A program made the translations under genes and the position numbers. A DNA stretch of 10,217 nucleotides, taken from the NCBI GenBank assembly GCA_015662785.1, contig DQTM01000167.1, positions 1 to 10,217 on the forward strand, given 5' to 3'. This document shows, piece by piece, positions 1-7,001 of this stretch (within the stretch, counting starts at the first letter, position 1; every line of letters begins with the position of its first letter). This DNA comes from Sulfurospirillum arcachonense. GTDB lineage: Bacteria > Campylobacterota > Campylobacteria > Campylobacterales > Sulfurospirillaceae. The notes below the pieces were generated by a model. That model worked only from the letters and a program-made list of their open reading frames with translations, was not told where the DNA came from and searched no databases.

Positions 1-247
1 TGGTATCGTAAAAAAGTACATAACCAATACGAGCTCCTAAAATCACTCCTACTTCTATCCAAATAAAGTAGTTATCTAACAATGAGTCAGTAATGAGAAG
101 TTTGTCTCGCTTCATAATCCACTTTGCCGCACCAAGAGCTGTCAAAAGTGCAAGCACATACATAATTCCATACCAATGAATAGATATAAATCCTAAGTCA
201 AAAGCTATGGGGTTAAAGTTGCTGTATATATTGTTCCAATATGTCAT
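1..247 (-). CDS. lgt: Prolipoprotein diacylglyceryl transferase, N-terminal part (cut by window edge)
   Basis: Lgt is an inner-membrane enzyme that moves diacylglycerol from phosphatidylglycerol to the lipobox cysteine of prolipoproteins, the first step of lipoprotein maturation. Only the first 82 residues lie in the window. They begin MTYWNNIYSNFNPIAFDLG, then show the family's HWYG motif (residues 24-27) at the start of the first membrane segment, and GVILGARIGYVLFY (67-80), which matches the conserved Lgt GVILGGRLGYVLFY block. The ATG at 247-245 follows the rhuM stop codon directly. It is preceded at about 9 nt by AAAGGA (262-257), a Shine-Dalgarno sequence whose edge overlaps a TACATGTA repeat. 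Family assignment rests on motifs recalled from memory. The catalytic arginine and histidine regions lie outside the window. Confidence 0.9.
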   Translation of the reverse strand, partial: MTYWNNIYSNFNPIAFDLGFISIHWYGIMYVLALLTALGAAKWIMKRDKLLITDSLLDNYFIWIEVGVILGARIGYVLFYDT

Positions 248-1264
248 TTACTGTTTTCCTTTACATGTAAAGAGTTTTTTAATCTCTTTATCAAAATCTG
301 ATTGAATTTTTTGTGTTTTATTAAACTCTTCGTACTCACTAAAAGCTTTCTCTTGAGCTGTATCCCTTGAAACATTTCCTTTTGTTTCAAGAATTTCATA
401 CTCGTTGAATTCTAAAAACTTATTGACTGATTGAGCTAAATTTTCCATGCTTAATGTTGCTTGATTTTTTATAATACGTTCTATATAATCAAAATAACCA
501 CTTATTGCACTTTCTAACTCTTTTATGTCTTCTTCGCTCAAATAATTTTTTGCTACGATGGTATCTGATTTTAAAACTCTGCCATCTGGGGAATTTTTCC
601 AAGTTTGAAGTCCCATGAAAGGTTTTGTTTTATCTGCACTATCGTAAATAATCTCAGCCGATGTTTGTCCACTGATAGCAAAATGAAATCTATTTTGCAC
701 TATTGCATAAAAAGTTTTTGTTATCTCTGAATTTTTATCATAATCCACACTACACTCTGCAAATATATCTGTGATTTGCTGATATATTCTTCTCTCACTT
801 GCACGAATGGAACGAACTCTTTCAAGTAGTTCTTTAAAATAATCCTTACCAAAATAGCGACCATTTTTCATCCTGTTATCATCCATGGCAAAACCTTTGA
901 TGATAAACTCTTTTAGTATCTTGGTAGCCCAAATTCTAAACTGTGTTGCTTTAGATGAGTTTACGCGGTAACCAACAGAGAGAATTGCATCAAGATTGTA
1001 AAATTTAGTATTATATTTTTTGCCATCTTCGGCAGTATGTTCCAAAATGGAACTAACTGATTTTTCTTTTAACTCTCCACTTTCAAAGATATTTTTTAAA
1101 TGTTTTGTAATCGCTGGTCTTTGCACTCCAAAAAGTTCAGAAATTGCCTTTTGAGGTAACCAAACTGTTTCATCATGCATATAAATCTCTACTTTTATAT
1201 CACTATTTGGAGTAGTATAAAGTAAAAATTCTGTTAGTTCATCTTTTATTGTTAAATTACTCAT
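248..1264 (-). CDS. rhuM: RhuM-family protein (orphan, defence-associated)
   Basis: This is a 338-residue protein of the RhuM (virulence RhuM) family, first named in a Salmonella pathogenicity island. Its biochemical function is unknown, and homologues often sit in or beside restriction-modification loci. Visible family features are an N-terminal winged-helix-like segment (LPQKAISELFGVQRPAITKH), the core VGYRVNSSKATQFRIWATKI, then KGFAMDDNRMKNG, and a long helical C-terminal half with the FHFAISGQTSAEII block. The family end (SDFDKEIKKL) is present, so the gene looks intact. The ATG at 1264 is chosen because AAAGGA lies about 10 nt upstream; the longer frame would need a TTG at 1294. The last seven residues (FTCKGKQ) are encoded by a TACATGTA repeat and its flank. 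The stop abuts the lgt ATG. It may act as a DNA-binding accessory or toxin-like factor, but that is inference. Confidence 0.85.
   Translation of the reverse strand: MSNLTIKDELTEFLLYTTPNSDIKVEIYMHDETVWLPQKAISELFGVQRPAITKHLKNIFESGELKEKSVSSILEHTAEDGKKYNTKFYNLDAILSVGYRVNSSKATQFRIWATKILKEFIIKGFAMDDNRMKNGRYFGKDYFKELLERVRSIRASERRIYQQITDIFAECSVDYDKNSEITKTFYAIVQNRFHFAISGQTSAEIIYDSADKTKPFMGLQTWKNSPDGRVLKSDTIVAKNYLSEEDIKELESAISGYFDYIERIIKNQATLSMENLAQSVNKFLEFNEYEILETKGNVSRDTAQEKAFSEYEEFNKTQKIQSDFDKEIKKLFTCKGKQ
262..269. repeat. TACATGTA palindrome, copy 1 (rhuM tail / lgt leader)
   Basis: Exact copy with arms extended to CTTTACATGTAAAG. It is read as FTCK at the rhuM C-terminus and touches the lgt Shine-Dalgarno. 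It shares TACATGTAAAGAGT with copy 2. Confidence 0.8.
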
Positions 1265-1325
1265 GATAAAATTTCCTTTTTTCAAGGATATCAAAAAAAG
1301 AGTAATTTATGTAAAAATATGTCAT
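1257..1325 (-). other. Possible 22-codon leader ORF, or relic of a second lgt 5' end
   Basis: A short frame starts at ATG 1325 with AAAAGG nine bases upstream and encodes 22 residues beginning MTYFYINYSFFDIL. It ends at TAA 1259-1257, overlapping the rhuM ATG at 1264, so translation could be coupled to rhuM. Its first ten bases (ATGACATATT on the minus strand) are identical to the lgt start at 247-238. The peptide loosely resembles the Lgt beginning MTYWNNIYSNFNPI. I read it as a decayed copy of the lgt start left when rhuM arrived. It could instead be a chance ORF, and there is no direct evidence that it is translated. Confidence 0.35.
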
Positions 1326-1347
1326 ATTGAAATACCTTTTAACTCTC

Positions 1348-1355
1348 TACATGTA
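1348..1355. repeat. TACATGTA palindrome, copy 2 (end of mcrB remnant)
   Basis: Exact copy within CTCTACATGTAAAGAG. It is read as LHVE, the penultimate residues of the mcrB fragment, seven bases before its stop. Confidence 0.8.
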
Positions 1356-2004
1356 AAGAGTCTAATATCTGTAAAACTTCTTTTAATTTATCTTCATCTG
1401 CATAAAAATACTCTTCTAAAAGTGGTTTTATTTTATACTCTTTTATAAACTCTAAATCTATATCTTCACCCATAAAATAGCTATGTCCGATCATATAATC
1501 TTCACCTAAGTTTTCTCTTATATATTTGTTTAATTTTTCCATAAGTTTTTTTGCTTCAATATTTTCTATTAACTCTAAATTTGGTTTCATCTTTAAAAAT
1601 GTAAATCTTCTTCTTAAAGCTATGTCTATTGTTGCTATTGATTTATCAGTGGAGTTCATAGTTGCAATTATATAAAGATTTGAGGGTATCTTAAAAGGCT
1701 CTTTTGAGTAAGGAAGAGTTACTTCGTATTTATCTCTTTTATCTTCTTCTATCAAAGTAATGAGTTCTCCAAAAATTTTAGATATATTTCCTCTGTTGAT
1801 TTCGTCTATAACAATGAAGAAGTTTTGTTTTGTTTTACTTGCTTCTTCACATAAGTTTTTAAATATTCCATTTTCTAATTTTATATCAACCCCATTTGGT
1901 CTAAAGCCCTCTATAAAATCTTCATAAGAATAACTTTGATGAAAAGTTACAAACTCTACTCTTTTTTCATTTTTTATAGTTTGAAATGTTTCATTATTTA
2001 GCTC

Positions 2005-2012
2005 TACATGTA
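2005..2012. repeat. TACATGTA palindrome, copy 3 (mcrB remnant N-terminus)
   Basis: Exact copy within CTCTACATGTAAAG. It is read as LHVE at residues 22-25 of the mcrB fragment. Confidence 0.8.
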
Positions 2013-2059
2013 AAGGACTTTTGTTATCAGTTATAGTATCAAATATCTTTTTCTCATTT

Positions 2060-2389
2060 TCACCATTTTCTATCATTGAAAACCTCTAAGATGTTATTTG
2101 ATTTCTCGTTTTTGGAGTTTGCTATCTGGTCATTTTGTACTTTTATATCGTAAGTATACATTAGCATATAGATAAAAATATTGAGATTTGTTTCATGATC
2201 TTGGTTTGCTATTTTGGGAAGTATATAAAAATCTTCCACAGCATAGTTTATGATTCCGCAATATTGTTTCGCTTTTAACTTACCCCAATCTTCTTTAAAA
2301 TACTTGTGAAGAGAGGGGTTATTTATAATATACTTTTTAAGTTCTACATGTAAAACTTCTTGGTATTCGTATATTATATTTTCTTCCAT
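2060..2389 (-). pseudogene. McrC-like N-terminal fragment
   Basis: This is a 109-residue frame. Residues 44-60 (CGIINYAVEDFYILPKI) followed by IFIYMLMYTYDIKV (71-84) match the N-terminal part of McrC proteins, where a GxIxx...xILPKI strand pair precedes a YMLxYxxxL helix. The next family block, a conserved helix reading roughly S-x-x-E-x-F, is still visible as NNILEVF before the frame ends in NDRKW. The whole nuclease half of McrC (PD-(D/E)xK fold, about 200-300 residues) is absent, so no cleavage activity is expected. ATG 2389 lies 6 bp after the hemJ stop with only a weak AAAG upstream. A TACATGTA repeat encodes LHVE at residues 13-16. Normal McrBC order is mcrB then mcrC; here the mcrC piece comes first. 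The assignment rests on short motifs, so it is less sure than the mcrB call. Confidence 0.6.
2345..2352. repeat. TACATGTA palindrome, copy 4 (mcrC remnant N-terminus)
   Basis: Exact copy within TTCTACATGTAAAAC. It is read as LHVE at residues 13-16 of the mcrC fragment. Confidence 0.8.
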
Positions 2390-2395
2390 TTATAA

Positions 2396-2926
2396 CTACT
2401 TTAAAACATCCAAATTCGGCTCTTTTGCATGTTTCATTAGCACATAAACAACAACTGCGAATAGTACTAACATAAAAGCTGTAAAATAAATTGGAATATC
2501 TTTTAAAATAACAAAAGTAACTATTAAAATAGAGAGTAAAGTTGGTGCTTCATTGTAGGCTCTGAAAAACTTTCCACTTTTGTTACATGTAGAGTTTAAG
2601 AGCTGTTTTCTATATACTTCCATTGAGTAGTCATATACTACTAATACTGCGAGTAAAAATAGTTTTGCGTATATCCAAAGCCCTGTATCAAAAAGTGCTG
2701 GGTTAAGGAAAAGCATAAGAGTTCCACTTGCTATACTTGCCCACATGGCTGGAACACCTATGTACTTATATAGTTTAAACTCTTGGATTTTAACTACTTC
2801 TACGAAATCTGGTTTATCTGCATGTTCTACATGATATACAAAAAGTCTTGGCAGGTAAAACAGCACAGCCATCCATGAGATGAAAGACATAATATGGAAG
2901 ATAAGTATATATATGTAATAATCCAT
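2396..2926 (-). CDS. hemJ: HemJ, protoporphyrinogen IX oxidase
   Basis: HemJ is a small inner-membrane protein that oxidises protoporphyrinogen IX to protoporphyrin IX, the penultimate step of heme synthesis, and is used by bacteria lacking HemG and HemY. The 176-residue protein shows the N-terminal FHIMSFISW segment with conserved His11, the signature FYLPRLFVYH (23-32) and FRAYNEAPTL (121-130), which corresponds to the family's NExPT block. Hydrophobic stretches suggest about five membrane segments (roughly 3-27, 56-76, 84-104, 128-145 and 147-165). Its ATG overlaps the stop of the upstream iron-sulfur gene by one base (TAATG), indicating translational coupling. Its place beside hemN and hemB supports the heme role. 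A TACATGTA repeat encodes STC at residues 112-114, in the loop before the NEAPT block. Confidence 0.88.
   Translation of the reverse strand: MDYYIYILIFHIMSFISWMAVLFYLPRLFVYHVEHADKPDFVEVVKIQEFKLYKYIGVPAMWASIASGTLMLFLNPALFDTGLWIYAKLFLLAVLVVYDYSMEVYRKQLLNSTCNKSGKFFRAYNEAPTLLSILIVTFVILKDIPIYFTAFMLVLFAVVVYVLMKHAKEPNLDVLK
2584..2591. repeat. TACATGTA palindrome, copy 5 (in hemJ)
   Basis: Exact copy in the opposite flank orientation (GTTACATGTAGAG on plus). It is read as STC in a HemJ loop. A degenerate relative, TCTACATGAT, lies at 2826-2835 in the same gene and encodes YHVEH. Confidence 0.8.
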
Positions 2927-4191
2927 TAAAGTTCCTCTCTTAATGCTTCAGCTATAAGTTCAACTGGGTTTTTAAATACTGCTTCTACTTTTGAAAGGTG
3001 CATTGAGTTTCCTATTTGCATACGACATGCACTACACTCTGCACTTACTATGTCGGCTTTTGTTTCTTGTATCATTGCGGCTTTTGGAAGGCCTGCTGCT
3101 ACTACAAAATCATATTTTTCTACTTGTAAGGTCACTCCACCAAAACCACAACAGCGATTTGGGTCACTCATCTCTTTAATCATATAGTTTTGACTTATCA
3201 AATCTCTTGGTTCTTTATAAATTCCTTGCATCTTTCTAGCATGACAAGGGTCATGATAAGTCACTAAAACATCTAACTTTTTTTTGCTTTTTAGTATTTC
3301 TTGAAGTTTTGTGTGCTTGGAAAGATACTCTGTTGCCATATGTATCTTTGGTTTTATTGCAATTGCTCTTTCTTTCCACTCAGGTTGGTCGTGAAAAAAG
3401 TGTGCATAGTCCTCTTTTATCATTGCACTACAAGTTGCTTCTGGAATTATAATAGCATCAAGTTCATCTTGAAAACTTTCAATATATTCTACATTGAACT
3501 TAGCCAAGGTGTCTACACTATCAAAATCACCTGTAAAATAAGAAGGTGCTCCACAACATTTTTGTTGTTTGATTAAATACGCATCTATCTCTAAAACTTT
3601 TAAAATTTCTAGTAGCGACTTACCAATGTCGGTGTACATGTAGTTACCCAAACAGCCTATAAAAATACCAACTTTCCCTTTTCCACCATTTTTTATAATA
3701 TCTGGATGAGAGTTTAAAAAACTCTTTTTTGCCATACTTGGGAAGAGTCTATCGTACTTGATTAGTGGAAAGTTTCTTAGAAACATGGACTTTCTCTTGT
3801 CATCTTTTTTAAATGCACAAGTTTGAAAAACAAAACCAAACTTTGCTGCAATGTCCATTATGTTACGATTACGAAGTAGAAAAAATGCAAGACGTTTGTA
3901 CCATGCTAAACCAAACTTTTTTCTTATGTCATTTCGTACTTGCTCTATAAGCATATCCACTGGCAAGTCATTTGGACATACATCAACACAGTTAGTACAC
4001 AAAAAACAGCTTTCAAAGATATCTTTTACATTTTTATCAAGCTCTAAATGACCTTTTTTATAAGCTCCTAAAAGTTCCAAAAATCCACGAGGAGTTGTTA
4101 CCTCATCGGCATTTACATTATGAATCGTACAAGTAGGAATACACTTTCCACACTTTACACATAAGTCATTTACCTCATCAAAATTGAACAT
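2926..4191 (-). CDS. (Fe-S)-binding CCG-domain oxidoreductase subunit, GlpC/LutA/GlcF-like
   Basis: The 421-residue protein has two [4Fe-4S] ferredoxin motifs (Cys11, 14, 17, 21 and Cys62, 65, 68, 72) followed by two cysteine-rich CCG domains (Cys180, CC212-213, Cys254; Cys316, CC347-348, Cys386 and Cys389). This is the architecture of electron-transfer subunits such as GlpC (anaerobic glycerol-3-phosphate dehydrogenase), GlcF (glycolate oxidase), LutA and HdrD. All ligand cysteines appear present and no membrane segment is obvious. No flavoprotein partner is encoded nearby, so the substrate cannot be told; the usual glpC label is probably misleading. The ATG at 4191 abuts the hemN stop (TAGATG) and the stop overlaps the hemJ start. 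The tight linkage to hemN and hemJ suggests an electron-transfer role connected with heme synthesis, which is inference. A TACATGTA repeat encodes YMY at residues 184-186, inside the first CCG domain. Confidence 0.85.
   Translation of the reverse strand: MFNFDEVNDLCVKCGKCIPTCTIHNVNADEVTTPRGFLELLGAYKKGHLELDKNVKDIFESCFLCTNCVDVCPNDLPVDMLIEQVRNDIRKKFGLAWYKRLAFFLLRNRNIMDIAAKFGFVFQTCAFKKDDKRKSMFLRNFPLIKYDRLFPSMAKKSFLNSHPDIIKNGGKGKVGIFIGCLGNYMYTDIGKSLLEILKVLEIDAYLIKQQKCCGAPSYFTGDFDSVDTLAKFNVEYIESFQDELDAIIIPEATCSAMIKEDYAHFFHDQPEWKERAIAIKPKIHMATEYLSKHTKLQEILKSKKKLDVLVTYHDPCHARKMQGIYKEPRDLISQNYMIKEMSDPNRCCGFGGVTLQVEKYDFVVAAGLPKAAMIQETKADIVSAECSACRMQIGNSMHLSKVEAVFKNPVELIAEALREEL
3635..3642. repeat. TACATGTA palindrome, copy 6 (in GlpC-like gene)
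   Basis: Exact copy with weakly conserved flanks (GTGTACATGTAGTT). It is read in the third frame as YMY in the first CCG domain. Confidence 0.75.
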
Positions 4192-5568
4192 CTATACAGT
4201 CTTTGAAAATCTGCGTTTTGATTCAGGGATTTTTTGTAAATAAGCATCAAAAGGCATAACTATGTTTCTTATTAAAAGAGTTCCTGTTGTGTTTACTAGA
4301 ATTTTATCTTTATAAACTTCTATCAAACCCTCTTCTTCAAATACTTTTAGTTTTTCTAATGCGTCATCAAAGTATTCTGCGAAAACTATGCCAAACTCTT
4401 TCTCAATGTTTGTAATGTTAAGTTTAAAGTTACTCATCATCTCCATAATGACTGCTTTTCTTAATACATCATCATCATTTAAAGTTAAACCTCTATGAAC
4501 AGGCAGATGTCCTTCATCTAAAAGTCTTTCGTACTCTTTCATATCTTTTACATTTTGCACATAGTGATGAACACCATCACCAATGCTTGTAAGTCCAACT
4601 CCAACTAAATCTGCTCCACCTTTTGTAGTGTATCCTTGAAAGTTTCTATGGAGTTCACCTTTGTCTATTGCTAAAAATAGCTCATCATCTGGTTTTGCAA
4701 AGTGATCCATGCCAATCATACGAAGTCCGTTTGAAGTTAGATAATCTATAGTATATTTTAAGATTGTCAGTTTTTCACTAGGATGTGGCAGAGTTGTTTC
4801 ATCTATTTTTCTCATCGTCTTTTTCATCCAAGGAACATGAGCATAATTAAAAACTGCAAATCTATCAGTATCAAGCTTTAATGCCATCTCTAATGTCTTT
4901 TTGAAAGTCTCACTAGTCTGAAACGGTAAACCATAAATCAAATCCATATTTACTGATTTAATTCCAGCTTTTCGTACCATCTTCACTGCATTATCAGTCA
5001 ATTCAAATGGCTGAATTCTGTGTATTGTTTTTTGTACTTTCTCATCAAAATCTTGAACACCAAAACTAACGCGGTTAAAGCCGTGTCCTACTAAAATATC
5101 AGTTTGTGCTTGGTCTAAAAATCGTGGGTCAATCTCACAACTTATCTCCGCTTCATCACTAAAGTTTTTAAAATGCTTTTTTATCAGTTTTATGATTCTG
5201 TCAAGCTGTTCTGCACTAAAAAATGTAGGTGTTCCCCCGCCAAAATGCATTTGTAAGACTTCACGAGAAGTATCAAGGTGCTTTGAGAGTATCTCTAACT
5301 CTTTTTCCAAGTAGCCTATATAACGCTCTTTTTTATCTTCTTTAGATGTAAAAACTACATTACACCCACAAAAATAACAAGCACTTCTACAAAATGGAAG
5401 ATGAAAATACAAAGAGAGTTTTCTACTACTTTTCTGGTTTTCTAATATATCTATATATGTTTTTTCAGTAAAGCTCTCACTAAACTCTGGTGCTGTCGGG
5501 TAACTAGTGTACCTTGGTCCTGGTTTTGAATATTTTGTGAACTTATCAAAGTCTAAATTACTACTCAT
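4192..5568 (-). CDS. hemN: Oxygen-independent coproporphyrinogen III dehydrogenase
   Basis: HemN is a cytoplasmic radical SAM enzyme that decarboxylates coproporphyrinogen III to protoporphyrinogen IX without oxygen. The 458-residue length is typical of true HemN. RYTSYPT (19-25) marks the HemN N-terminus. The radical SAM cluster is CxxxCxxC at Cys60, Cys64 and Cys67, in the context YFHLPFCRSACYFCGCN, where the extra Cys69 and the following Asn-Val are typical of HemN rather than of HemW-like paralogues. The SAM-binding GGGTP is at 110-114. ATG 5568 has AGGAAA about 9 nt upstream. It follows DUF2603 by 13 bp and abuts the iron-sulfur gene downstream. From memory, the hemN/DUF2603/argF/hemB order is conserved in C. 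jejuni. Confidence 0.95.
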   Translation of the reverse strand: MSSNLDFDKFTKYSKPGPRYTSYPTAPEFSESFTEKTYIDILENQKSSRKLSLYFHLPFCRSACYFCGCNVVFTSKEDKKERYIGYLEKELEILSKHLDTSREVLQMHFGGGTPTFFSAEQLDRIIKLIKKHFKNFSDEAEISCEIDPRFLDQAQTDILVGHGFNRVSFGVQDFDEKVQKTIHRIQPFELTDNAVKMVRKAGIKSVNMDLIYGLPFQTSETFKKTLEMALKLDTDRFAVFNYAHVPWMKKTMRKIDETTLPHPSEKLTILKYTIDYLTSNGLRMIGMDHFAKPDDELFLAIDKGELHRNFQGYTTKGGADLVGVGLTSIGDGVHHYVQNVKDMKEYERLLDEGHLPVHRGLTLNDDDVLRKAVIMEMMSNFKLNITNIEKEFGIVFAEYFDDALEKLKVFEEEGLIEVYKDKILVNTTGTLLIRNIVMPFDAYLQKIPESKRRFSKTV

Positions 5569-5581
5569 TTTATCTATTTCC

Positions 5582-6055
5582 TTATCTTGGAACTACATGT
5601 AAATCTTTTAAATTCAAAAAAAGATTTGGATGTTCTGCTTTTATTTTTATTACTAATTTTTCTAAATCAACATTTATAACTTTTACTTCTTTATCTTCTT
5701 TTGTTGCCATGCTTTTTATCTCGTCCATTGCAACTGACCATACATCTTGAAAATCTATTGGTATATTTTGCCAAATAGTCTTCTCTAGTTTTAAATTAAA
5801 ATTCTCTTCTTGTGTTGCTCTAAAATTTTCTACTATTTTATTGACAGAGTTTATACTCATCATGGTATGAAGTTTTTGATTTTCATCAACTACAAACCAA
5901 GGCTCATTTGCACTCCAGCTTCCACTTTTAAGACTTAATCTTTTCACTTCAGGATTATCTGTATTTTCTATCTCAATTACTGTTTTATCTCCATCTAAGC
6001 CTATATCTTTTGATATAACATTTATCATCTCAAATACACTCAACTCATTAGCCAT
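5582..6055 (-). CDS. DUF2603 / UPF0763 family protein of unknown function
   Basis: This 157-residue soluble protein matches the Campylobacterota-restricted DUF2603 (UPF0763) family as I remember it. Recognisable blocks are NEPWFVVDENQKLHTMMSI (50-68), a Glu/Gln-rich segment ending ENFNLKLEKTIWQ, then IPIDFQDVWSVAMDEIKSMA and the closing AEHPNLFLNL. No signal peptide, membrane segment or known catalytic motif is visible. The start ATG 6055 overlaps the end of argF by 8 bp (ATGGCTAA), so translation is probably coupled. Its persistent position between argF and hemN in this phylum hints at a link to heme or arginine synthesis, but nothing in the sequence defines a function. The C-terminus (DLHVVPR) is built from a TACATGTA repeat. 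Confidence 0.85.
   Translation of the reverse strand: MANELSVFEMINVISKDIGLDGDKTVIEIENTDNPEVKRLSLKSGSWSANEPWFVVDENQKLHTMMSINSVNKIVENFRATQEENFNLKLEKTIWQNIPIDFQDVWSVAMDEIKSMATKEDKEVKVINVDLEKLVIKIKAEHPNLFLNLKDLHVVPR
5594..5601. repeat. TACATGTA palindrome, copy 7 (end of DUF2603 gene)
   Basis: Exact copy within AACTACATGTAAATC. It is read as LHV in the C-terminal residues DLHVVPR, 9 bases before the stop codon. Confidence 0.8.
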
Positions 6056-6980
6056 CTTTATTCCTATGTCCCTCTAACCAAACCATTATACCCTTTTGAG
6101 CATGCAGACGGTTTTCAGCTTCATCAAACACTATATCAGCATAATGTTCTAGTACCTCTTCACTCACTTCATAACCACGGTAAGCTGGTAAACAGTGCAA
6201 GAAGATAGCATCATCTTTTGCAAGCTTCATCATCTCCATGTCAACCATGTAACCTGCAAACTCTTTTACTTTTGCCTCTTTTTCAGCCTCTTGTCCCATA
6301 GAAATCCAAGTATCAGTGGTAACTACGTCTGCTCCAAGCACGGCCTCTTTTGGGTCATTCATGTAAGTTATTTTTGCTCCACTTATATCTGAAAGCTCTT
6401 TGGCATCGTCTATAATCTCTTGCCAAGGCTCACGTCCTTTTGGAGTCGCAATACGAAGTTCAAACCCTAGTTTTCCTGCAAGCATCATCCAAGAGTGAGT
6501 CATATTATTTCCATCACCTATGTAAGCTACTACTGGATTTTCAGTTTTGCTTTGTTCTATCATAGTCAAATAATCTGCCATAAGTTGTACTGGATGATAT
6601 TTATCTGTAAGACCATTTATCACAGGTACTCCAGAGAACTGGGCGAATTCGTCAAGAGTTTTTTGCTCATACGTGCGAATCATAATCATATCAATCATAC
6701 GTCCCATTACACGAGCCGAGTCTTTCATAGGCTCTCCACGTCCAAGTTGAAGGTCATTTGAAGACAAAAATAGTCCTTGTCCTCCAAGTTGATGGATACC
6801 AACTTCAAAACTTATACGAGTCCTTGTACTACTCTTTTCAAAAAGCATTCCAAGTGACTGGTGTTGAAGATAAGGAATATAGTTTTTTACTTTTGCCTCT
6901 TTTTTTATCTTGATTGCTAAGTCAAAAATCTCTAATAGTTCTTCTTTTGTATGGTCATATATTGATAAAAAATGTTTCAT
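6048..6980 (-). CDS. argF: Ornithine carbamoyltransferase
   Basis: ArgF is cytoplasmic and condenses ornithine with carbamoyl phosphate to citrulline in arginine synthesis. At 310 residues it has the usual family length. It carries the carbamoyl-phosphate loop STRTR (50-54), HPVQ (129-132), the DGNNMTHSW block, the DTWISMGQE block near 223-231 and the HCLP ornithine-side motif (262-265), which distinguishes it from aspartate carbamoyltransferase. ATG 6980 is chosen because AGGAG lies about 8 nt upstream and the protein then starts MKHFLSIYD, like its homologues. The frame remains open 15 codons further, but those codons lie mainly in the palindromic element at 7002-7041 and would not be native. 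It overlaps DUF2603 by 8 bp. Confidence 0.95.
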   Translation of the reverse strand: MKHFLSIYDHTKEELLEIFDLAIKIKKEAKVKNYIPYLQHQSLGMLFEKSSTRTRISFEVGIHQLGGQGLFLSSNDLQLGRGEPMKDSARVMGRMIDMIMIRTYEQKTLDEFAQFSGVPVINGLTDKYHPVQLMADYLTMIEQSKTENPVVAYIGDGNNMTHSWMMLAGKLGFELRIATPKGREPWQEIIDDAKELSDISGAKITYMNDPKEAVLGADVVTTDTWISMGQEAEKEAKVKEFAGYMVDMEMMKLAKDDAIFLHCLPAYRGYEVSEEVLEHYADIVFDEAENRLHAQKGIMVWLEGHRNKDG

Positions 6981-7001
6981 ATTTTCTCCTAATCTGTTTT
7001 T

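Larger units (their letters stand above)
1339..2076 (-). pseudogene. McrB AAA+ GTPase, C-terminal fragment without Walker A
   Basis: The 245-residue frame matches the AAA+ motor of McrB, the GTP-driven translocase of McrBC-type modification-dependent restriction systems. Visible blocks are VTFHQSYSYEDFIEGFRP (residues 43-60), Walker B FFIVIDEINRGN (86-97), the McrB signature MNSTDKS (140-146), the arginine-rich ALRRRF (153-158) and the C-terminal PLLEEYFYADEDKL. Missing are the N-terminal DNA-binding domain and the Walker A loop (GxxGxGKT). An in-frame TAG lies just upstream of ATG 2076, so the missing part is not simply read from an earlier start. It should be unable to bind or hydrolyse GTP by itself. 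LHVE tetrapeptides from TACATGTA repeats occur at residues 22-25 and 241-244, the second forming the C-terminus. The start overlaps the mcrC remnant by 17 bp. It is most likely a decayed gene, though the open frame leaves a domesticated fragment possible. Confidence 0.75.

Noticed and set aside
1265..1294. Longer rhuM start at 1294
   Set aside because: The codon is TTG without a good ribosome site, while ATG 1264 has AAAGGA at the right distance.
1263..1448. Plus-strand 61-codon frame across the mcrB remnant end and rhuM leader
   Set aside because: Low-complexity Leu/Lys-rich translation antisense to better supported frames; no ribosome site or similarity seen.
3301..3576. Plus-strand frames opposite the GlpC-like gene (also at 2991-3179 and 3851-4051)
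   Set aside because: Antisense shadows of a gene with all its ligand cysteines intact; the Cys/Phe-rich translations are typical of reverse-strand reading.
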